Below, in pieces: positions 1 to 9,429 of a stretch of 64,000 nucleotides of DNA. The first letter of the stretch is position 1. Each line of letters begins with the position of its first letter. The notes below the pieces were generated by a model. That model searched no databases. It saw nothing but the letters and a program-made list of their open reading frames with translations, and was not told where the DNA came from. The position numbers were made by a program, and so were the translations under genes. The stretch is from Castellaniella denitrificans (GTDB lineage Bacteria; Pseudomonadota; Gammaproteobacteria; Burkholderiales; Burkholderiaceae_B): positions 809,482 through 873,481 of the forward strand of contig NZ_JAPWHE010000001.1 in assembly GCF_027214045.1 (NCBI RefSeq). Direction: 5' to 3'.

Positions 1-2
1 AC

Positions 3-1568
3 GAACTGATGCGCCACGCCGGCGTCACACTTGACGGCAAACCCGTGCGCTACGCCAGGTTGTCCGAGACCGACCGCGTCCGCGTCCTGCGCCAGGAACT
101 GCGCGAACCGCGCCCCCTGGTCTCGCCCTGGATCGAATATTCCGCCGAAACAACCAAGGAACTGGCCATCCTGCGCATGGCCGCCGACTGCCGCCGGCGC
201 TTCGGCGAGGCCGCCCTGCGCCAGGCCATCGTGTCCCACACCGAGACCCTCAGCGACCTGCTCGAAGTCCTGGTGCTGCAACAGGAAACCGGCCTGATCG
301 CCCCCACCACGGCCAACGACGCCGCCCTCGACCGCGGACTGATGGTGGTGCCTTTGTTCGAGACCATCCCCGACCTGGAACGCGGCCCGGACATCATGGA
401 CGCCTGGCTGTCGCTGCCGGAGGTGGCCGCGCGCGTGCGCCACGCCCAGCACGGAATCCAGGAAGTCATGCTGGGCTATTCGGACAGCAACAAGGACGGC
501 GGCTACCTGACCTCGAACTGGTCGCTGTACCAGGCCGAACGGCGCCTGGTCGAAGTCTTCCGCAAGCACCGCACCCGTCTGCGCCTGTTCCACGGGCGCG
601 GCGGCTCCGTGGGACGGGGCGGCGGCCCCAGCTACGATTCCATCCTGTCGCAGCCCCCGGGCACGGTGAACAACCAGATCCGCCTGACCGAACAGGGCGA
701 GATCATCCAGGGCCGCTACAAGGACGCCGAAGTCGGTCGGTCGCACCTGGAACTGTTCGTCGCCGCCACCCTGGAGGCCAGCCTGGCGTCCGGCTCGCCG
801 GCCACCCGGGCCGAGGACGAGCACGCCGCCCACTACGGCGAAGCCATGGCCTGGATGTCGGAAACCGCCCGGCACGCCTACCGCGATCTGGTCTACGGCA
901 CCGAGGGATTCACGGACTATTTCTTCGCCTCGACGCCGATCCGCGAGATCGCCGGCCTGAACATCGGATCGCGCCCGTCCTCGCGCAAGGCCCTGCAGCG
1001 GATCGAGGATCTGCGCGCCATTCCCTGGTCGTTTTCCTGGGCCCAGTGCCGTCTGCCCCTGCCCGGCTGGTACGGCATGGGCACGGCCCTCGAACGCTAC
1101 CTCTCCGATGGCGGCCCGGACCAGGCCCTGTCGCGCGAAGCACGTCTGGAACGCCTCCAGGCCATGGCCCGGGACTGGCCATTCTTCCGCACCCTGCTGT
1201 CCAACATGGAACAGGTGCTGGCCAAGACCGACCTCGCCATCGGCCGCGCCTATGCCGAGCTGGTCCCCGACAAGGCCCTGCGCAAGCGGATCTTCGAGCG
1301 GATCGTGGCCGAATACCAGGCCACGCGGAACGCCTTCCGCACCATCACCGGTCACGACCTTCTGGCCCACGACGAGCCCCTGCGCAGCGCCCTGGCCGAG
1401 CGCTTCGCCTACATCGACCCGCTGAACCACCTGCAGGTCGAACTGCTGCGCCGCGTGCGTTCCGGCCAATCGTCCGCGCGCCGCGCCGACGAGCAGGAAT
1501 CGCGCGACCAGCGGGCGATCCACATGACCATCAACGGGATCGCGGCAGGCCTACGAAACTCGGGATGA
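3..1568 (+). CDS. ppc: Phosphoenolpyruvate carboxylase, C-terminal part (5' end outside window)
   Basis: Carboxylates phosphoenolpyruvate to oxaloacetate, the anaplerotic feed of the TCA cycle in the cytoplasm. About 520 C-terminal residues are visible of a family usually near 900; the frame is open to the window edge, so the start is missing. Recognisable signatures are [11 protein letters not shown] (active-site lysine region), [14 protein letters not shown] (the mobile glycine-rich loop) and QGEIIQGRY. The C-terminus reads [11 protein letters not shown], where the family normally ends in MRNTG, with the terminal Gly kept. A strong hairpin begins at the base after the stop codon. Identity is secure. 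Confidence 0.97.
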   Translation, partial: ELMRHAGVTLDGKPVRYARLSETDRVRVLRQELREPRPLVSPWIEYSAETTKELAILRMAADCRRRFGEAALRQAIVSHTETLSDLLEVLVLQQETGLIAPTTANDAALDRGLMVVPLFETIPDLERGPDIMDAWLSLPEVAARVRHAQHGIQEVMLGYSDSNKDGGYLTSNWSLYQAERRLVEVFRKHRTRLRLFHGRGGSVGRGGGPSYDSILSQPPGTVNNQIRLTEQGEIIQGRYKDAEVGRSHLELFVAATLEASLASGSPATRAEDEHAAHYGEAMAWMSETARHAYRDLVYGTEGFTDYFFASTPIREIAGLNIGSRPSSRKALQRIEDLRAIPWSFSWAQCRLPLPGWYGMGTALERYLSDGGPDQALSREARLERLQAMARDWPFFRTLLSNMEQVLAKTDLAIGRAYAELVPDKALRKRIFERIVAEYQATRNAFRTITGHDLLAHDEPLRSALAERFAYIDPLNHLQVELLRRVRSGQSSARRADEQESRDQRAIHMTINGIAAGLRNSG

Positions 1569-1611
1569 GGCAGGACACGAAATAGTCCCTGCGGACTATT
1601 TCGTGCCTGCC
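1569..1611 (+). terminator. Long hairpin directly after ppc
   Basis: A 13-bp perfect stem (1576-1588 with 1593-1605, loop CTGC) extends by six more pairs (1569-1574 with 1606-1611) across one bulged A. It starts at the base after the ppc stop. There is no clear T tract, so it could be a terminator, an mRNA-stabilising hairpin, or the edge of the adjoining repeat array, whose first copy begins inside the right arm. Confidence 0.6.
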
Positions 1612-1918
1612 GAATCGGAGCGCCTTGCAAGGCGCGACGTGGGGGGGGATGCCCCGATCCTCGACGATCTCGTGCCTGCCGAATCGGAGCGCCGTGCAAG
1701 GCGCGACGTGGGGGGGATGCCCCGATCCTCGACGATCCCGTGCCTGCCGAATCGGAGCGCCCTGCAAGGCGCGACGTGGGGGGGGATGCCCCGATCCTCG
1801 ACAATCTCGTGCCTGCCGAATCGGAGCGCCCTGCAAGGCGCGACGTGGGGGGGGATGCCCCGATCCTTGACGATCCCGTGCCTGCCGAATCGGAGTGGCC
1901 TGCGGGCCGCGACGTGGG
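1602..1918. repeat. 69-bp tandem repeat array, four full copies plus one partial
   Basis: Copies begin at 1602, 1671, 1739, 1808 and 1877 (periods 69, 68, 69, 69). Each starts CGTGCCTGCCGAATCGGAG, passes through a near-perfect palindrome (GCGCCTTGCAAGGCGC in copy 1), then a G run of 7-8 followed by GATGCCCC, and ends GATCCTCGACGATCY. Copy 3 differs by a shortened G run; the fifth copy diverges after about 42 bases and stops just before the lactonase stop codon. The array fills the convergent space between ppc and the lactonase. Frames stay open through it only because the period is nearly a multiple of three; no protein is supported. Confidence 0.9.
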
Positions 1919-1920
1919 AA

Positions 1921-2829
1921 TCAGATGGCGAATACCGGCTCTTCGATCCCCCGCACCCCCGGACGCAGGGCGAACAACGCCCCATCCAGGGCCAGGGGGC
2001 CGGCACCGGCCGGGCGGATCGACGTCACGAACAGGGTATCCAGATCCCTGCCGCCGAAGGCGCACATGGACGGCTTGGCCACCGGCACGCTCAGGCTGCG
2101 ATCCAGGCGGCCATCCGGCGTGTAGCGGTGGACCAGCCCGGCGTCGTTGCCGCAGATCCAGTAGCACCCTTCGGCGTCGATGGCGGCGCCGTCGGGACGG
2201 CCGCCCGGCAGCTTCTCGATGAACACGCGGCGCCCGCTGGGCACCCCGTCATCGGAATCGTAATCAAAGGCCCAGACGCGCTGCCGGTCGGGATGCGAGT
2301 CGGACAGATACAAGGTGCGCCCATCGGGGCTGAAGGCCAGCCCATTGGGCGTCAGCATGCCCTGATCGATGCAGTCCAGACGCGTCTCCCCGTCCAGGGC
2401 CGACAGGCGGTACAAGGCGCCGACAGGCGCGCCCTGCCCGCCGTCGTCCAGCATCGACCCGACCCAGAATCTGCCCTGCCGGTCACAGCGACCGTCATTG
2501 AACCGCATGCCGGGACACGCATGGACGACACCGACCAGGGGCGTCGTACCCAGCCGCTGATCGGCCTGCGGCGACAGGCGATAGACGCCATCTTCCATGG
2601 CGCCCAGCCAGCCGCCATCGGCACGCCGGGCGATGCACGCCAGCCGCTGACCGGCGCGCCAGCTGGTGTGCTGCCCGTCACCGGCACGCCAGCGATGCAG
2701 CGTTCCGGCGGGAATGTCCACCCAGTACAGGGCCTGCTCGCCCGGATGCCAGACCGGGCTCTCGCCGGTGAGATTGCGCGGATGCAGGACCAGTTCGGCA
2801 GGCGGGGCGGATCGGGCGGACGTGGGCAT
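1921..2829 (-). CDS. SMP-30/gluconolactonase family sugar lactonase
   Basis: Six-bladed beta-propeller lactonase of 302 residues, the usual length for the family. The N-terminal GESPVWHPGEQALYWVDI, with its metal-binding glutamate, and the later NGLAFSPDGRTLYLSDS and GRPDGAAIDAEGCYW stretches are typical. It would hydrolyse an aldono- or aldaro-lactone to the open acid. It lies 7 bases downstream of kdgD on the same strand, so it is probably co-transcribed and acts on glucaro-/galactaro-lactones formed by oxidation of hexuronates. The exact substrate cannot be read from sequence; an arabinono- or glucono-lactone is possible. Confidence 0.88.
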   Translation of the reverse strand: MPTSARSAPPAELVLHPRNLTGESPVWHPGEQALYWVDIPAGTLHRWRAGDGQHTSWRAGQRLACIARRADGGWLGAMEDGVYRLSPQADQRLGTTPLVGVVHACPGMRFNDGRCDRQGRFWVGSMLDDGGQGAPVGALYRLSALDGETRLDCIDQGMLTPNGLAFSPDGRTLYLSDSHPDRQRVWAFDYDSDDGVPSGRRVFIEKLPGGRPDGAAIDAEGCYWICGNDAGLVHRYTPDGRLDRSLSVPVAKPSMCAFGGRDLDTLFVTSIRPAGAGPLALDGALFALRPGVRGIEEPVFAI

Positions 2830-2836
2830 GGGCGGA

Positions 2837-3742
2837 TCAGAGCGCTTCGATCAGCGCGCGCAGTTCGTCTTCTTCCGGCGCCGTCAGATCCACCAGAGGC
2901 GCGCGCACCGGGCCGGCCGGATGGCCGACGATGCGGGCGCCGGCCTTGACGATGCTGACCGCATAACCCTGCTTGCGGTTGCGGATTTCGAGCATCGGCA
3001 GGAAGAACTTGTCCAGCAGCTGGCCAGTGGTCTCATGATCCTCGGCACGGACCGCTTCATAGAACTTCATCGCTGTCGCGGGGATGAAATTGAACACGGC
3101 GGAAGAATACACCGGCACGCCCAGGGCACGGTAAGCCTCGGCGAAGACCTCGGCCGTCGGCAAACCGCCCAGATAGGCGAAGCGGTCGCCCAGCCGGCGG
3201 CGCACCCGGACCATGTTCTCGATGTCGCCCACACCGTCCTTGAAGCCGATCAGGTTCGGACACGCTTCGGCCAGCTGTTCCAGTACGGCCGCCGACAGGC
3301 GGCATTGGCCGCGGTTGTAGAGCACCACGCCGATCCCGACGGAGCGGCAGACTTCCTTGACGTGCGCGGCAATGCCGTCCTGCGGCGCCTCGGTGAGATA
3401 GTGCGGCATCAGCAGCAGGCCGGCCGCGCCCTGACGCTCGGCTTCCTGGGCGAAGGCGATGGCATTGCGGGTGGGACCGCCCGCGCCGGCCAGGATCGGG
3501 GTATGGCCCTGGCAGGTCTTGACCGCCGTGCGCACCACCTGGGAAAAATCATCCAGCGTCAGAGAGAAATACTCGCCCGTGCCGCCGGCCGCGAACAGGG
3601 CGCGGGCTCCGTAGGGCATCAACCATTCCAGGCGGGCCTGGTAACCCTTGGGGTCGAAATTGCCCCGGGCATCGAAATCCGTGACGGGAAACGACAGGAG
3701 TCCGTCCCTCAGGATGTCCTTCAATTCCTGGCAAGTCGTCAT
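2837..3742 (-). CDS. kdgD: 5-dehydro-4-deoxyglucarate dehydratase
   Basis: Class I aldolase-fold enzyme that dehydrates and decarboxylates 5-keto-4-deoxyglucarate to 2-oxoglutarate semialdehyde. From the chosen ATG at 3742 it has 301 residues. Y142 (VVLYNRGQC) and the Schiff-base lysine K168 ([10 protein letters not shown]) are present, as are the [10 protein letters not shown] and FNFIPATA stretches. An in-frame ATG at 3814 would add 24 residues unlike the family and run through the operator region, so the inner start was preferred. It heads a two-gene unit with the lactonase, and two copies of the cluster operator motif lie upstream. Confidence 0.94.
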   Translation of the reverse strand: MTTCQELKDILRDGLLSFPVTDFDARGNFDPKGYQARLEWLMPYGARALFAAGGTGEYFSLTLDDFSQVVRTAVKTCQGHTPILAGAGGPTRNAIAFAQEAERQGAAGLLLMPHYLTEAPQDGIAAHVKEVCRSVGIGVVLYNRGQCRLSAAVLEQLAEACPNLIGFKDGVGDIENMVRVRRRLGDRFAYLGGLPTAEVFAEAYRALGVPVYSSAVFNFIPATAMKFYEAVRAEDHETTGQLLDKFFLPMLEIRNRKQGYAVSIVKAGARIVGHPAGPVRAPLVDLTAPEEDELRALIEAL

Positions 3743-3810
3743 ATGCGTGGTGTCCTCTGGTCTGGAATGGCGCATGCCGCACCATCCGCTCTTGTTCATG
3801 TCGTACGTTA

Positions 3811-3824
3811 TCATATGACATCAG
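3811..3824 (+). promoter_or_regulatory. Putative GntR operator upstream of kdgD
   Basis: TCATATGACATCAG fits the 14-bp motif TYATAYGAYRWCAT found in front of other units of the sugar-acid cluster. It lies about 70 bases before the kdgD start. A second partial copy (AGATGACA) follows directly, and GTCGTACG precedes it at 3800. Confidence 0.6.
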
Positions 3825-3932
3825 ATGACAAGCAACAAGCCCCATTCATCCGGACTAGTACATACACTGATATTAAAGATCGATTTGCAGCGATTTCGTC
3901 AAAACCCAGCCAAGCCCCCTGGGATTTCTTTC

Positions 3933-3946
3933 TTATACGATGACAT
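3933..3946 (+). promoter_or_regulatory. Putative GntR operator, second site upstream of kdgD
   Basis: TTATACGATGACAT differs at one base from the site between gntR and garD (TCATACGATGACAT). It lies about 190 bases before the kdgD start, which would allow looping or an upstream promoter. Confidence 0.55.
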
Positions 3947-3979
3947 ATCTATAAGAATTTCCAACGGATTCATTCGCAT

Positions 3980-4026
3980 ATTGCAGACCGCCCCGCGGCG
4001 GCGGGCGGCGCGGGGCGGTCTGCAAT
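3980..4026 (-). terminator. Inverted repeat downstream of gntR
   Basis: A 17-bp perfect stem (3980-3996 with 4010-4026, ATTGCAGACCGCCCCGC) around a 13-base GC-rich loop. It lies 34 bases past the gntR stop and before the kdgD promoter on the same strand, so it probably ends gntR transcription and isolates kdgD. Confidence 0.75.
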
Positions 4027-4059
4027 GCGTGACGGATGTGGGCGACGAACCGCCCGGAC

Positions 4060-4794
4060 TCAGGCGCCCTGCTCGGCCGCTTCCTGGGCGCGGCGCAGGC
4101 GTTCCCGGCTGTTGGTCAGGTGCGTGCGCATCGCCGCGCGGGCGGCGTCCGGGTCCTTTCGGGCAATGGCATTGTAGATATCCTCGTGCTCGACATGGAC
4201 ACGGCCGAGATAGCCGGTGCGGTCGTCTTCGGCCAGGGCTGCGGAATCGACACGCGTGCGGGGAATGATGGCCTTGCCCAGCTGTTTCAGGATGTCGTGG
4301 AAATAGCGGTTGCCTGTCGCCGTCGCCACCGTCAGGTGGAACGCCACGTCCGAGACCACCGCATTGCCGGTTTTCTTGCGCACGTGTTCGGCGAACTCGT
4401 CCAGGATGCCGCGCAACTGCTGGACCTGGGCATCCGTACGCCGCAACGCGGCCAGCCCCGCCGCTTCGGTTTCCAGGCTGATCCGCAATTCAAGGATCGC
4501 CAGGACGTCCAGCATGGTCAGGATGTTTTCCGTGCGGATGCGCAACTGCTGTTCGTTGCGGGGCTCAAGCAGGAAAGTCCCGATACCGTGCCGGGTTTCG
4601 ACCAGGCCGGCGGCCTGCAGGCGGGAGATCGCCTCTCGGATCACGGTCCGGCTGACGCCGAAGGACTCCATCAGGGCGGACTCCGTCGGCAATTTCTCGC
4701 CGACATGGAATTCGCCGTGACGGATGCGCTCGGACAGCGCGGCGACGACATTCTGGGTGAGGTTGCGCGAACGGCGCGCGGGGACGGAGGCCAT
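4060..4794 (-). CDS. FadR-subfamily GntR transcriptional regulator
   Basis: A 244-residue regulator with an N-terminal winged helix (ALSERIRHGEFHVGEKLPTE, SFGVSRTVIREAISRL, ETRHGIGTFL) and a C-terminal helical FCD effector domain containing the metal/ligand histidines in FHLTVATATGN and HVEHEDIYNAI. Start chosen at 4794; ATG 4824 would add ten residues. It is divergent from garD, and the shared intergenic region holds copies of a 14-bp motif that recurs across the cluster. It is therefore the likely local regulator, with an aldarate or 5-keto-4-deoxyglucarate as plausible effector. Related burkholderial regulators control galactarate/glucarate genes. Confidence 0.9.
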   Translation of the reverse strand: MASVPARRSRNLTQNVVAALSERIRHGEFHVGEKLPTESALMESFGVSRTVIREAISRLQAAGLVETRHGIGTFLLEPRNEQQLRIRTENILTMLDVLAILELRISLETEAAGLAALRRTDAQVQQLRGILDEFAEHVRKKTGNAVVSDVAFHLTVATATGNRYFHDILKQLGKAIIPRTRVDSAALAEDDRTGYLGRVHVEHEDIYNAIARKDPDAARAAMRTHLTNSRERLRRAQEAAEQGA

Positions 4795-4849
4795 GGGGCG
4801 GAGCCTATGAATACGACGATTCATGATACTGCATTCCCGAAGAGATAAC

Positions 4850-4863
4850 TCATACGATGACAT
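4850..4863 (+). promoter_or_regulatory. Putative GntR operator, gntR side of gntR-garD region
   Basis: TCATACGATGACAT, 56 bases upstream of the gntR start, is consistent with autoregulation. It is nearly identical to the site at 3933. Confidence 0.6.
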
Positions 4864-4962
4864 ATTATCTTTCCGCGAACGCACGGGGGAAAAAGAACGA
4901 TCTGCATAGGGAAACGATCTTGAGCATTCTAGAGCGGCAGGATTGCCAGCCCAAACCCACAG

Positions 4963-4976
4963 TTGTATGATGAGAT
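4963..4976 (+). promoter_or_regulatory. Putative GntR operator, garD side
   Basis: TTGTATGATGAGAT lies 20 bases before the garD start and just before its ribosome-binding site, a position suited to repression. Confidence 0.55.
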
Positions 4977-4995
4977 CATCACAAGGAGTTTTCTC

Positions 4996-6552
4996 GTGCA
5001 TCCCCCAAAGCCGACTGTCCAGGTGCCCCGCATGATCCGCATGCGCGTGGGCGATAATGTCGCCATCATCGCCAACGAACGGGGGTTGCCCGCAGGTGCC
5101 CGCATCGCCGATGGCCCGACCCTGCTCGAAGCCATCCCCCAAGGCCACAAAGTCGCCCTGGCCGACATCCCCGAAGGCGGCGCCATCGTGCGCTACGGCG
5201 TCGTCATCGGCCATGCGACCAGGCCGCTGCCCGCCGGCAGCTGGGTCTACGAGGCCGTGATGCGCATGCCGCCGGCGCCGTCCCTGGACGACCTGCCGAT
5301 CTGCACCGCCCCCGCCCCCGTCCCGGAACCCCTGTCCGGCTTCACATTCCAGGGCTACCGCAATGCCGACGGGTCCGTGGGCACCCGCAACATCCTGGCC
5401 ATCGCCATGACCGTGCAATGCGTGGCCGGGGTGGCGGACATCGCCCTGGACCGCATCCGCCGCGAACTGCTGCCGCGCTATCCGAACGTGGACGGCGTGG
5501 TGGCGCTGCATCACGGCTACGGTTGCGGCGTGGCCATCGACGCCCCCGGCGCCTCGATTCCAGTGAAGACCCTGCGCCACATCGCGCAGAACCCGAACTT
5601 CGGCGGCGAGGTCATGCTGGTCAGTCTCGGCTGTGAAAAGCTGCAGCCCGAACGCCTCATGCCCGAGCGTTTCAAGGGCCGCGGCGACACGCATCCGGAC
5701 CTCGTGCGTCTGCAGGACGAGCGGCACATCGGCTTCGGCAGCATGATCGACGAAATCCTGGCCATGGCGGAAACCCACCTGGAACGCCTCAACCGGCGGA
5801 GCCGGGAGACCTGCCCGGCGTCCGATCTGGTGGTGGGTGTGCAGTGCGGGGGCAGCGATGCCTTTTCCGGCGCCACGGCCAATCCGGCGGTTGGCCATGC
5901 CGCCGACTTGCTGGTGCGTGCGGGCGCCACCATCCTGTTCTCTGAAGTCACCGAAGTACGGGACGGCATCGATCAGTTGACGGCGCGGGCGGCCACGCCC
6001 GAGGTCGCCCGCGACCTGATCCGGGAGATGGCCTGGTACGACGATTACTTGCAGCGCGGCCAGGCGGACCGCAGCGCCAACACCACGCCGGGCAACAAGC
6101 GCGGCGGCCTGTCGAACATCGTCGAAAAGGCCATGGGATCCATCGTCAAATCCGGCACGATGCCCATTCGCGGCGTCGTGCCGCCGGGCGAACGCGCCCG
6201 GGAAAAAGGCCTGCTGTACGCCGCCACGCCGGCCGGCGACTTCGTCTGCGGCACGCTGCAACTGGCGGCCGGCATGAACGTCCACATCTTCACCACCGGC
6301 CGGGGCACGCCCTACGGGCTGGCCGAGGTCCCGGTGATCAAGGTCGCCACCCGATCGGACCTGGCGCGCCGCTGGCACGACCTGATGGATGTCGACGCCG
6401 GCCGGATCGCCACCGGCGAGGCCGGCATCGAGGAGCTGGGCCAGGAACTGTTCGAGCGCATCCTGGAGGTCGCCAGCGGCCGCAAGACCTGGGCCGAACA
6501 CTGGGGAATCGTCAACGATCTGGTTCTGTTCAACCCCGGCCCGGTCACCTGA
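4996..6552 (+). CDS. garD: Galactarate dehydratase (UxaA family)
   Basis: Dehydrates galactarate to 5-keto-4-deoxyglucarate. A GTG start at 4996 is chosen because AAGGAG lies 7 bases before it at 4983-4988; an ATG at 4963 would place that site inside the gene. Of 518 residues, the first ~90 form the SAF-type domain of UxaA/GarD ([15 protein letters not shown]), and the rest is the catalytic domain, with [47 protein letters not shown] and the ending [16 protein letters not shown] segment. The C-terminal [20 protein letters not shown] is characteristic of galactarate rather than altronate dehydratases. Converges on the glucarate dehydratase gene 16 bases downstream. Confidence 0.92.
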   Translation: MHPPKPTVQVPRMIRMRVGDNVAIIANERGLPAGARIADGPTLLEAIPQGHKVALADIPEGGAIVRYGVVIGHATRPLPAGSWVYEAVMRMPPAPSLDDLPICTAPAPVPEPLSGFTFQGYRNADGSVGTRNILAIAMTVQCVAGVADIALDRIRRELLPRYPNVDGVVALHHGYGCGVAIDAPGASIPVKTLRHIAQNPNFGGEVMLVSLGCEKLQPERLMPERFKGRGDTHPDLVRLQDERHIGFGSMIDEILAMAETHLERLNRRSRETCPASDLVVGVQCGGSDAFSGATANPAVGHAADLLVRAGATILFSEVTEVRDGIDQLTARAATPEVARDLIREMAWYDDYLQRGQADRSANTTPGNKRGGLSNIVEKAMGSIVKSGTMPIRGVVPPGERAREKGLLYAATPAGDFVCGTLQLAAGMNVHIFTTGRGTPYGLAEVPVIKVATRSDLARRWHDLMDVDAGRIATGEAGIEELGQELFERILEVASGRKTWAEHWGIVNDLVLFNPGPVT

Positions 6553-6568
6553 GCGGGCCGGTTGTGCC

Positions 6569-7843
6569 TCAAAACCGCGGCGCCTTGCCGCTCCAGTCTG
6601 GCTGATACTTGCGCATCTGCGCGGCGTCGTCGCGAGAGCGGATGCCGCAGTTCAGGTACTGCGCGTGCAGCCGCGCCAGGGCGTCCTGGTCGATCTCCAG
6701 GCCCAGGCCCGGGGCGTCGCCCAGCACGATGGCGCCACCAGTGAAGCGCAGGTGCCCTCCCGCGATGACTTCCTCGTCGGGATCCAGCCAGGGATAGTGC
6801 GTATCGCAGGCGTAACTCAGGGCCGGCACGCTGGCCGCCACGTGCGCCATGGCCATCAGGCTGATGCCCAGGTGCGAATTGGAGTGCATGGACAGGCCCA
6901 TGCCGAATACCTCGCACATGCGCGCGAGCAACTGGGTGTCCCGCAGTCCGCCCCAATAATGATGGTCGGACAGGATGATCTGGCAACCGTTCGCGGAAAC
7001 ATTGTCGCGGAACTGGGCCATGTCCGTGACCACCATGTTCGTGGCCAGCGGCAGGCCGGTCGCCTTGTGCAGCGCCGCCATGTCGGCCAGCGTCGGGCAG
7101 GGGTCCTCGTAGTATTCCAGCAGGCCGTCCAGCCGCTTGCCCATTTCGATCGCCGTCGCCAGCGACCAGTTGCCGTTGGGATCGATGCGCAGCGGCATGC
7201 CCGGGAACCGGGCCGCCAGCGCCTGGACACATGCCACCTCCAGCCCGGGCTCCAGCACCCCGCCCTTGAGCTTGATGCTCTGGAAACCGTAGCGGCCAAT
7301 CATGGTCTCGGCCTGCGCCACCAGTTGCGCGGGGGTCAGGGTCTCGCCCCAGGCGTCATCCGGATAGGCCGGATCGACGTGGCGGGCATACTTGAAGAAC
7401 AGGTAGGCGCTGAAGGGCACCGCGTCGCGCGCGCGGCCGCCCAGCAGATCGACCAGCGGCGCGCCCAGGTGACGGGCCTGCATGTCCATCAGCGCAACCT
7501 CCAGCGCCGAATACAGCTTCTGGACATTCTTGGCCGGATCGGTACCGGGCGCGAGCTTGTAGGCCGTGTTCGCGCTGACCTGGGTGCGGGCCACCGTATC
7601 CTGGATGCGCCGGCGCAGGCCGTTCAGATCAAAGGGGTCGAGGCCGATCAGGCTGGGCTGCAGGGCCCGCAGCAATTCGATGATGGGCGCATCGCCGTAG
7701 GTTTCGCCCAGACCGATCTGACCGGTGTCGCTTTCCAGCTCGATGATGGTGCGCAGCGCATAGGGCTCGTGGATGCCCGCCGCGTTCAGCAGCGGGGGAT
7801 CCTTGAATGCGATGGGCGTGATCTTGACAGTCTTCAGTTTCAT
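6569..7843 (-). CDS. gudD: Glucarate dehydratase, enolase superfamily
   Basis: Member of the mandelate racemase/enolase superfamily, 424 residues. The barrel ligands are visible: K191-L-K193, D221 with N223 (RIDPNGNW), E246-D247 (EDP), the SDHH segment near 292 and H320 (MHSNSHLG). The KxK plus His-Asp arrangement and the ETYGD and FKDPPLLN stretches fit the glucarate dehydratase group, which forms 5-keto-4-deoxyglucarate from D-glucarate (or L-idarate). An operator motif lies 33 bases before the start. The symbol rests on family resemblance; a related aldarate dehydratase is possible. Confidence 0.88.
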   Translation of the reverse strand: MKLKTVKITPIAFKDPPLLNAAGIHEPYALRTIIELESDTGQIGLGETYGDAPIIELLRALQPSLIGLDPFDLNGLRRRIQDTVARTQVSANTAYKLAPGTDPAKNVQKLYSALEVALMDMQARHLGAPLVDLLGGRARDAVPFSAYLFFKYARHVDPAYPDDAWGETLTPAQLVAQAETMIGRYGFQSIKLKGGVLEPGLEVACVQALAARFPGMPLRIDPNGNWSLATAIEMGKRLDGLLEYYEDPCPTLADMAALHKATGLPLATNMVVTDMAQFRDNVSANGCQIILSDHHYWGGLRDTQLLARMCEVFGMGLSMHSNSHLGISLMAMAHVAASVPALSYACDTHYPWLDPDEEVIAGGHLRFTGGAIVLGDAPGLGLEIDQDALARLHAQYLNCGIRSRDDAAQMRKYQPDWSGKAPRF

Positions 7844-7875
7844 GAGAGGCCTTGCGGGAGACGCGGAAAGAAATC

Positions 7876-7889
7876 ATGTTGTCGTATGA
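7876..7889 (-). promoter_or_regulatory. Putative GntR operator upstream of gudD
   Basis: On the minus strand it reads TCATACGACAACAT, 33 bases before the gudD start. The centre GTCGTATGAC is close to a palindrome, as expected for a dimeric GntR protein. Confidence 0.6.
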
Positions 7890-8066
7890 CATGCAGACTG
7901 TAGAATCAGCCATCAATCCAGGACTACTAGGGAATATACTGACGCACAAGAAATAACCAAGTAATTTATCTTTAAAATCAAATATCTAATTTATTTTTTG
8001 ATTTTATTGAACCGCCTTTCCTCCTGCTGGAGATGGAAAAAAATGTTGTCCTCCTCACCCATCAAC

Positions 8067-8080
8067 TTATATGATGACTT
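8067..8080 (+). promoter_or_regulatory. Putative GntR operator upstream of the ABC importer
   Basis: TTATATGATGACTT, about 98 bases before the solute-binding-protein start, matches the cluster motif with one deviation. Confidence 0.5.
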
Positions 8081-8177
8081 ACGAGAAGAACGGTCCGATC
8101 CCCAGGCCCCCGGCTGAACCGGAACTTCCGTCCGCCGGATTCTTCCCCGCACAGACGAACACCCTAGGAGACAATTC

Positions 8178-9350
8178 ATGAAAAGCATCAAGCAGCCCCG
8201 CCGGAGGGGACGATTCCACGCCCTGGCGGGCGCCCTGGCCCTGGCCGGCGCCGCCCTGTCGGCCCACGCCGCTCCCGTCACGCTGAACGTCGTCGACGTG
8301 GCGGGCAACCTGGCCCTGACGCAGAAGGCCCTGGAAGCCTTCCGCGACCAGAACCCCGACCTGGTCTCGAGCATCACCTTCACCAACGCCCCCTCGCCGC
8401 AACTGCCCGGCAAGATCAAGGCCATGCAAAAGGCCGGACGCTCGGACATCGACCTGGTCCTGACCGGCACCGACGCCCTGGCCGCCGGCATCGAACAGGA
8501 CCTCTGGCTGAAGCTGCTGCCCGACCACGAGGCCGAGTTCAAGCGCATCCTGAACCAGTACGCGCGGGGCCCCGCCCGCATGCAGGAACTGGCCCAGGGC
8601 TACGGACTGGAAGTCACCTTCATGCCGGCCGGCCCGCTGCTGGAATACAACCCGGCCAAGGTCAAGAATCCGCCCAAGACGCCGGCCGAACTGCTGGCCT
8701 GGTGCAAGGCCAATCCCAACAAGCTGATCTACGCGCGCCCGGCGAACTCGGGCCCGGGCCGCACCTTCCTGATGGGCCTGCCCTACCTGCTGGGCGACAA
8801 GGATCCCTACGATCCGATCAACGGCTGGGACAAGACCTGGAAATTCCTGAAGGAACTGAACGATTGCGTGCCCTACTATCCGGGCGGCACGTCCGCCGTG
8901 ATGAAGGAACTGGGCGAAGGCAGCCGCGACATGACGGTGACCGTCACGGGCTGGGACATCAACCCGCGCGCGCTGGGCGTGGTGCCCGCCGACTTCAAGA
9001 TCCAGGCCTTCGACAACTTCACCTGGGTGAACGACGCCCATTACATGGTGATCCCCAAGGGCGTGTCGGCCGACAAGCAGAAGGTCCTGTTCAAGCTGCT
9101 GAAGTTCATGCTCGAACCCAGGCAGCAGGCCATGACCTATGACTCCGGCTATTTCTACCCGGGCCCGGCCATCCGCGACGTGCCTCTGTCGGCCGCGCCG
9201 GCCGAAAGCCAGGAAATCATCAAGAAGTTCGGGCGTCCGGAATACGATGAACTGATCGCCCGTCGCCCGAACGCCGTGCCGCTGGACGCGAAGGCCATGG
9301 TCGAGGCCTTCCACAAATGGGACACCGAAGTCGGCGCCCTGAAGAAATAA
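8178..9350 (+). CDS. ABC importer periplasmic solute-binding protein (family 1)
   Basis: Exported binding protein of 390 residues. A twin-arginine-rich N-terminus ([10 protein letters not shown]) and hydrophobic stretch end at SAHAAP near residue 31, giving a Sec-type signal peptide. The mature part has the extracellular solute-binding family 1 layout ([55 protein letters not shown]). AGGAGA at 8165-8170 is a good ribosome-binding site. It heads an importer operon with ATPase and two permeases. Overall resemblance is to polyamine/sugar-type systems; its place inside the aldarate island suggests a sugar acid, which is inference. Confidence 0.87.
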   Translation: MKSIKQPRRRGRFHALAGALALAGAALSAHAAPVTLNVVDVAGNLALTQKALEAFRDQNPDLVSSITFTNAPSPQLPGKIKAMQKAGRSDIDLVLTGTDALAAGIEQDLWLKLLPDHEAEFKRILNQYARGPARMQELAQGYGLEVTFMPAGPLLEYNPAKVKNPPKTPAELLAWCKANPNKLIYARPANSGPGRTFLMGLPYLLGDKDPYDPINGWDKTWKFLKELNDCVPYYPGGTSAVMKELGEGSRDMTVTVTGWDINPRALGVVPADFKIQAFDNFTWVNDAHYMVIPKGVSADKQKVLFKLLKFMLEPRQQAMTYDSGYFYPGPAIRDVPLSAAPAESQEIIKKFGRPEYDELIARRPNAVPLDAKAMVEAFHKWDTEVGALKK

Positions 9351-9376
9351 GCAGTCGCTTTTCCGTGACCGGCCGC

Positions 9377-9405
9377 CCACCCGCCCGATCCGGACGGGCG
9401 GGTGG
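9377..9405 (+). terminator. Intercistronic hairpin between binding protein and ATPase genes
   Basis: An 11-bp perfect stem (CCACCCGCCCG / CGGGCGGGTGG) with a 7-base loop in the 79-bp gap, without a T tract. Hairpins in this position commonly stabilise the binding-protein part of the mRNA and raise its yield over the downstream genes. Confidence 0.6.
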
Positions 9406-9429
9406 CCCGACCTCCCTGGATCAAGAATC

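Larger units (their letters stand above)
3743..4059. other. Intergenic region between gntR and kdgD
   Basis: This 317-bp AT-richer stretch holds the kdgD promoter region with two operator-like motifs (3811-3824 and 3933-3946) and, nearer gntR, a strong inverted repeat at 3980-4026. No credible gene is seen. Confidence 0.7.
7844..8177. other. Divergent promoter region gudD / ABC importer
   Basis: A 334-bp region without a gene. The middle (about 7940-8020) is strikingly AT-rich for this DNA (for instance TTTATTTTTTGATTTTATTG) and probably holds the promoters. Operator-like motifs lie at 7876-7889 and 8067-8080. Confidence 0.7.

Noticed and set aside
1602..1918. CRISPR-like array
   Set aside because: The units are contiguous 69-bp repeats with no unique spacers, no cas genes are near, and the copies differ only by small changes.
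1603..2949. Long plus-strand frame (448 codons) running through the repeat array and lactonase region
   Set aside because: It is open because the repeat period is a multiple of three and the opposite strand carries a well-supported lactonase; the translation is repetitive and resembles no protein family.
4060..6501. Extension of the GntR gene to an 813-codon protein
   Set aside because: The extra N-terminal part is antisense to garD, crosses the operator region and has no family resemblance; the HTH domain starts just after the ATG at 4794.
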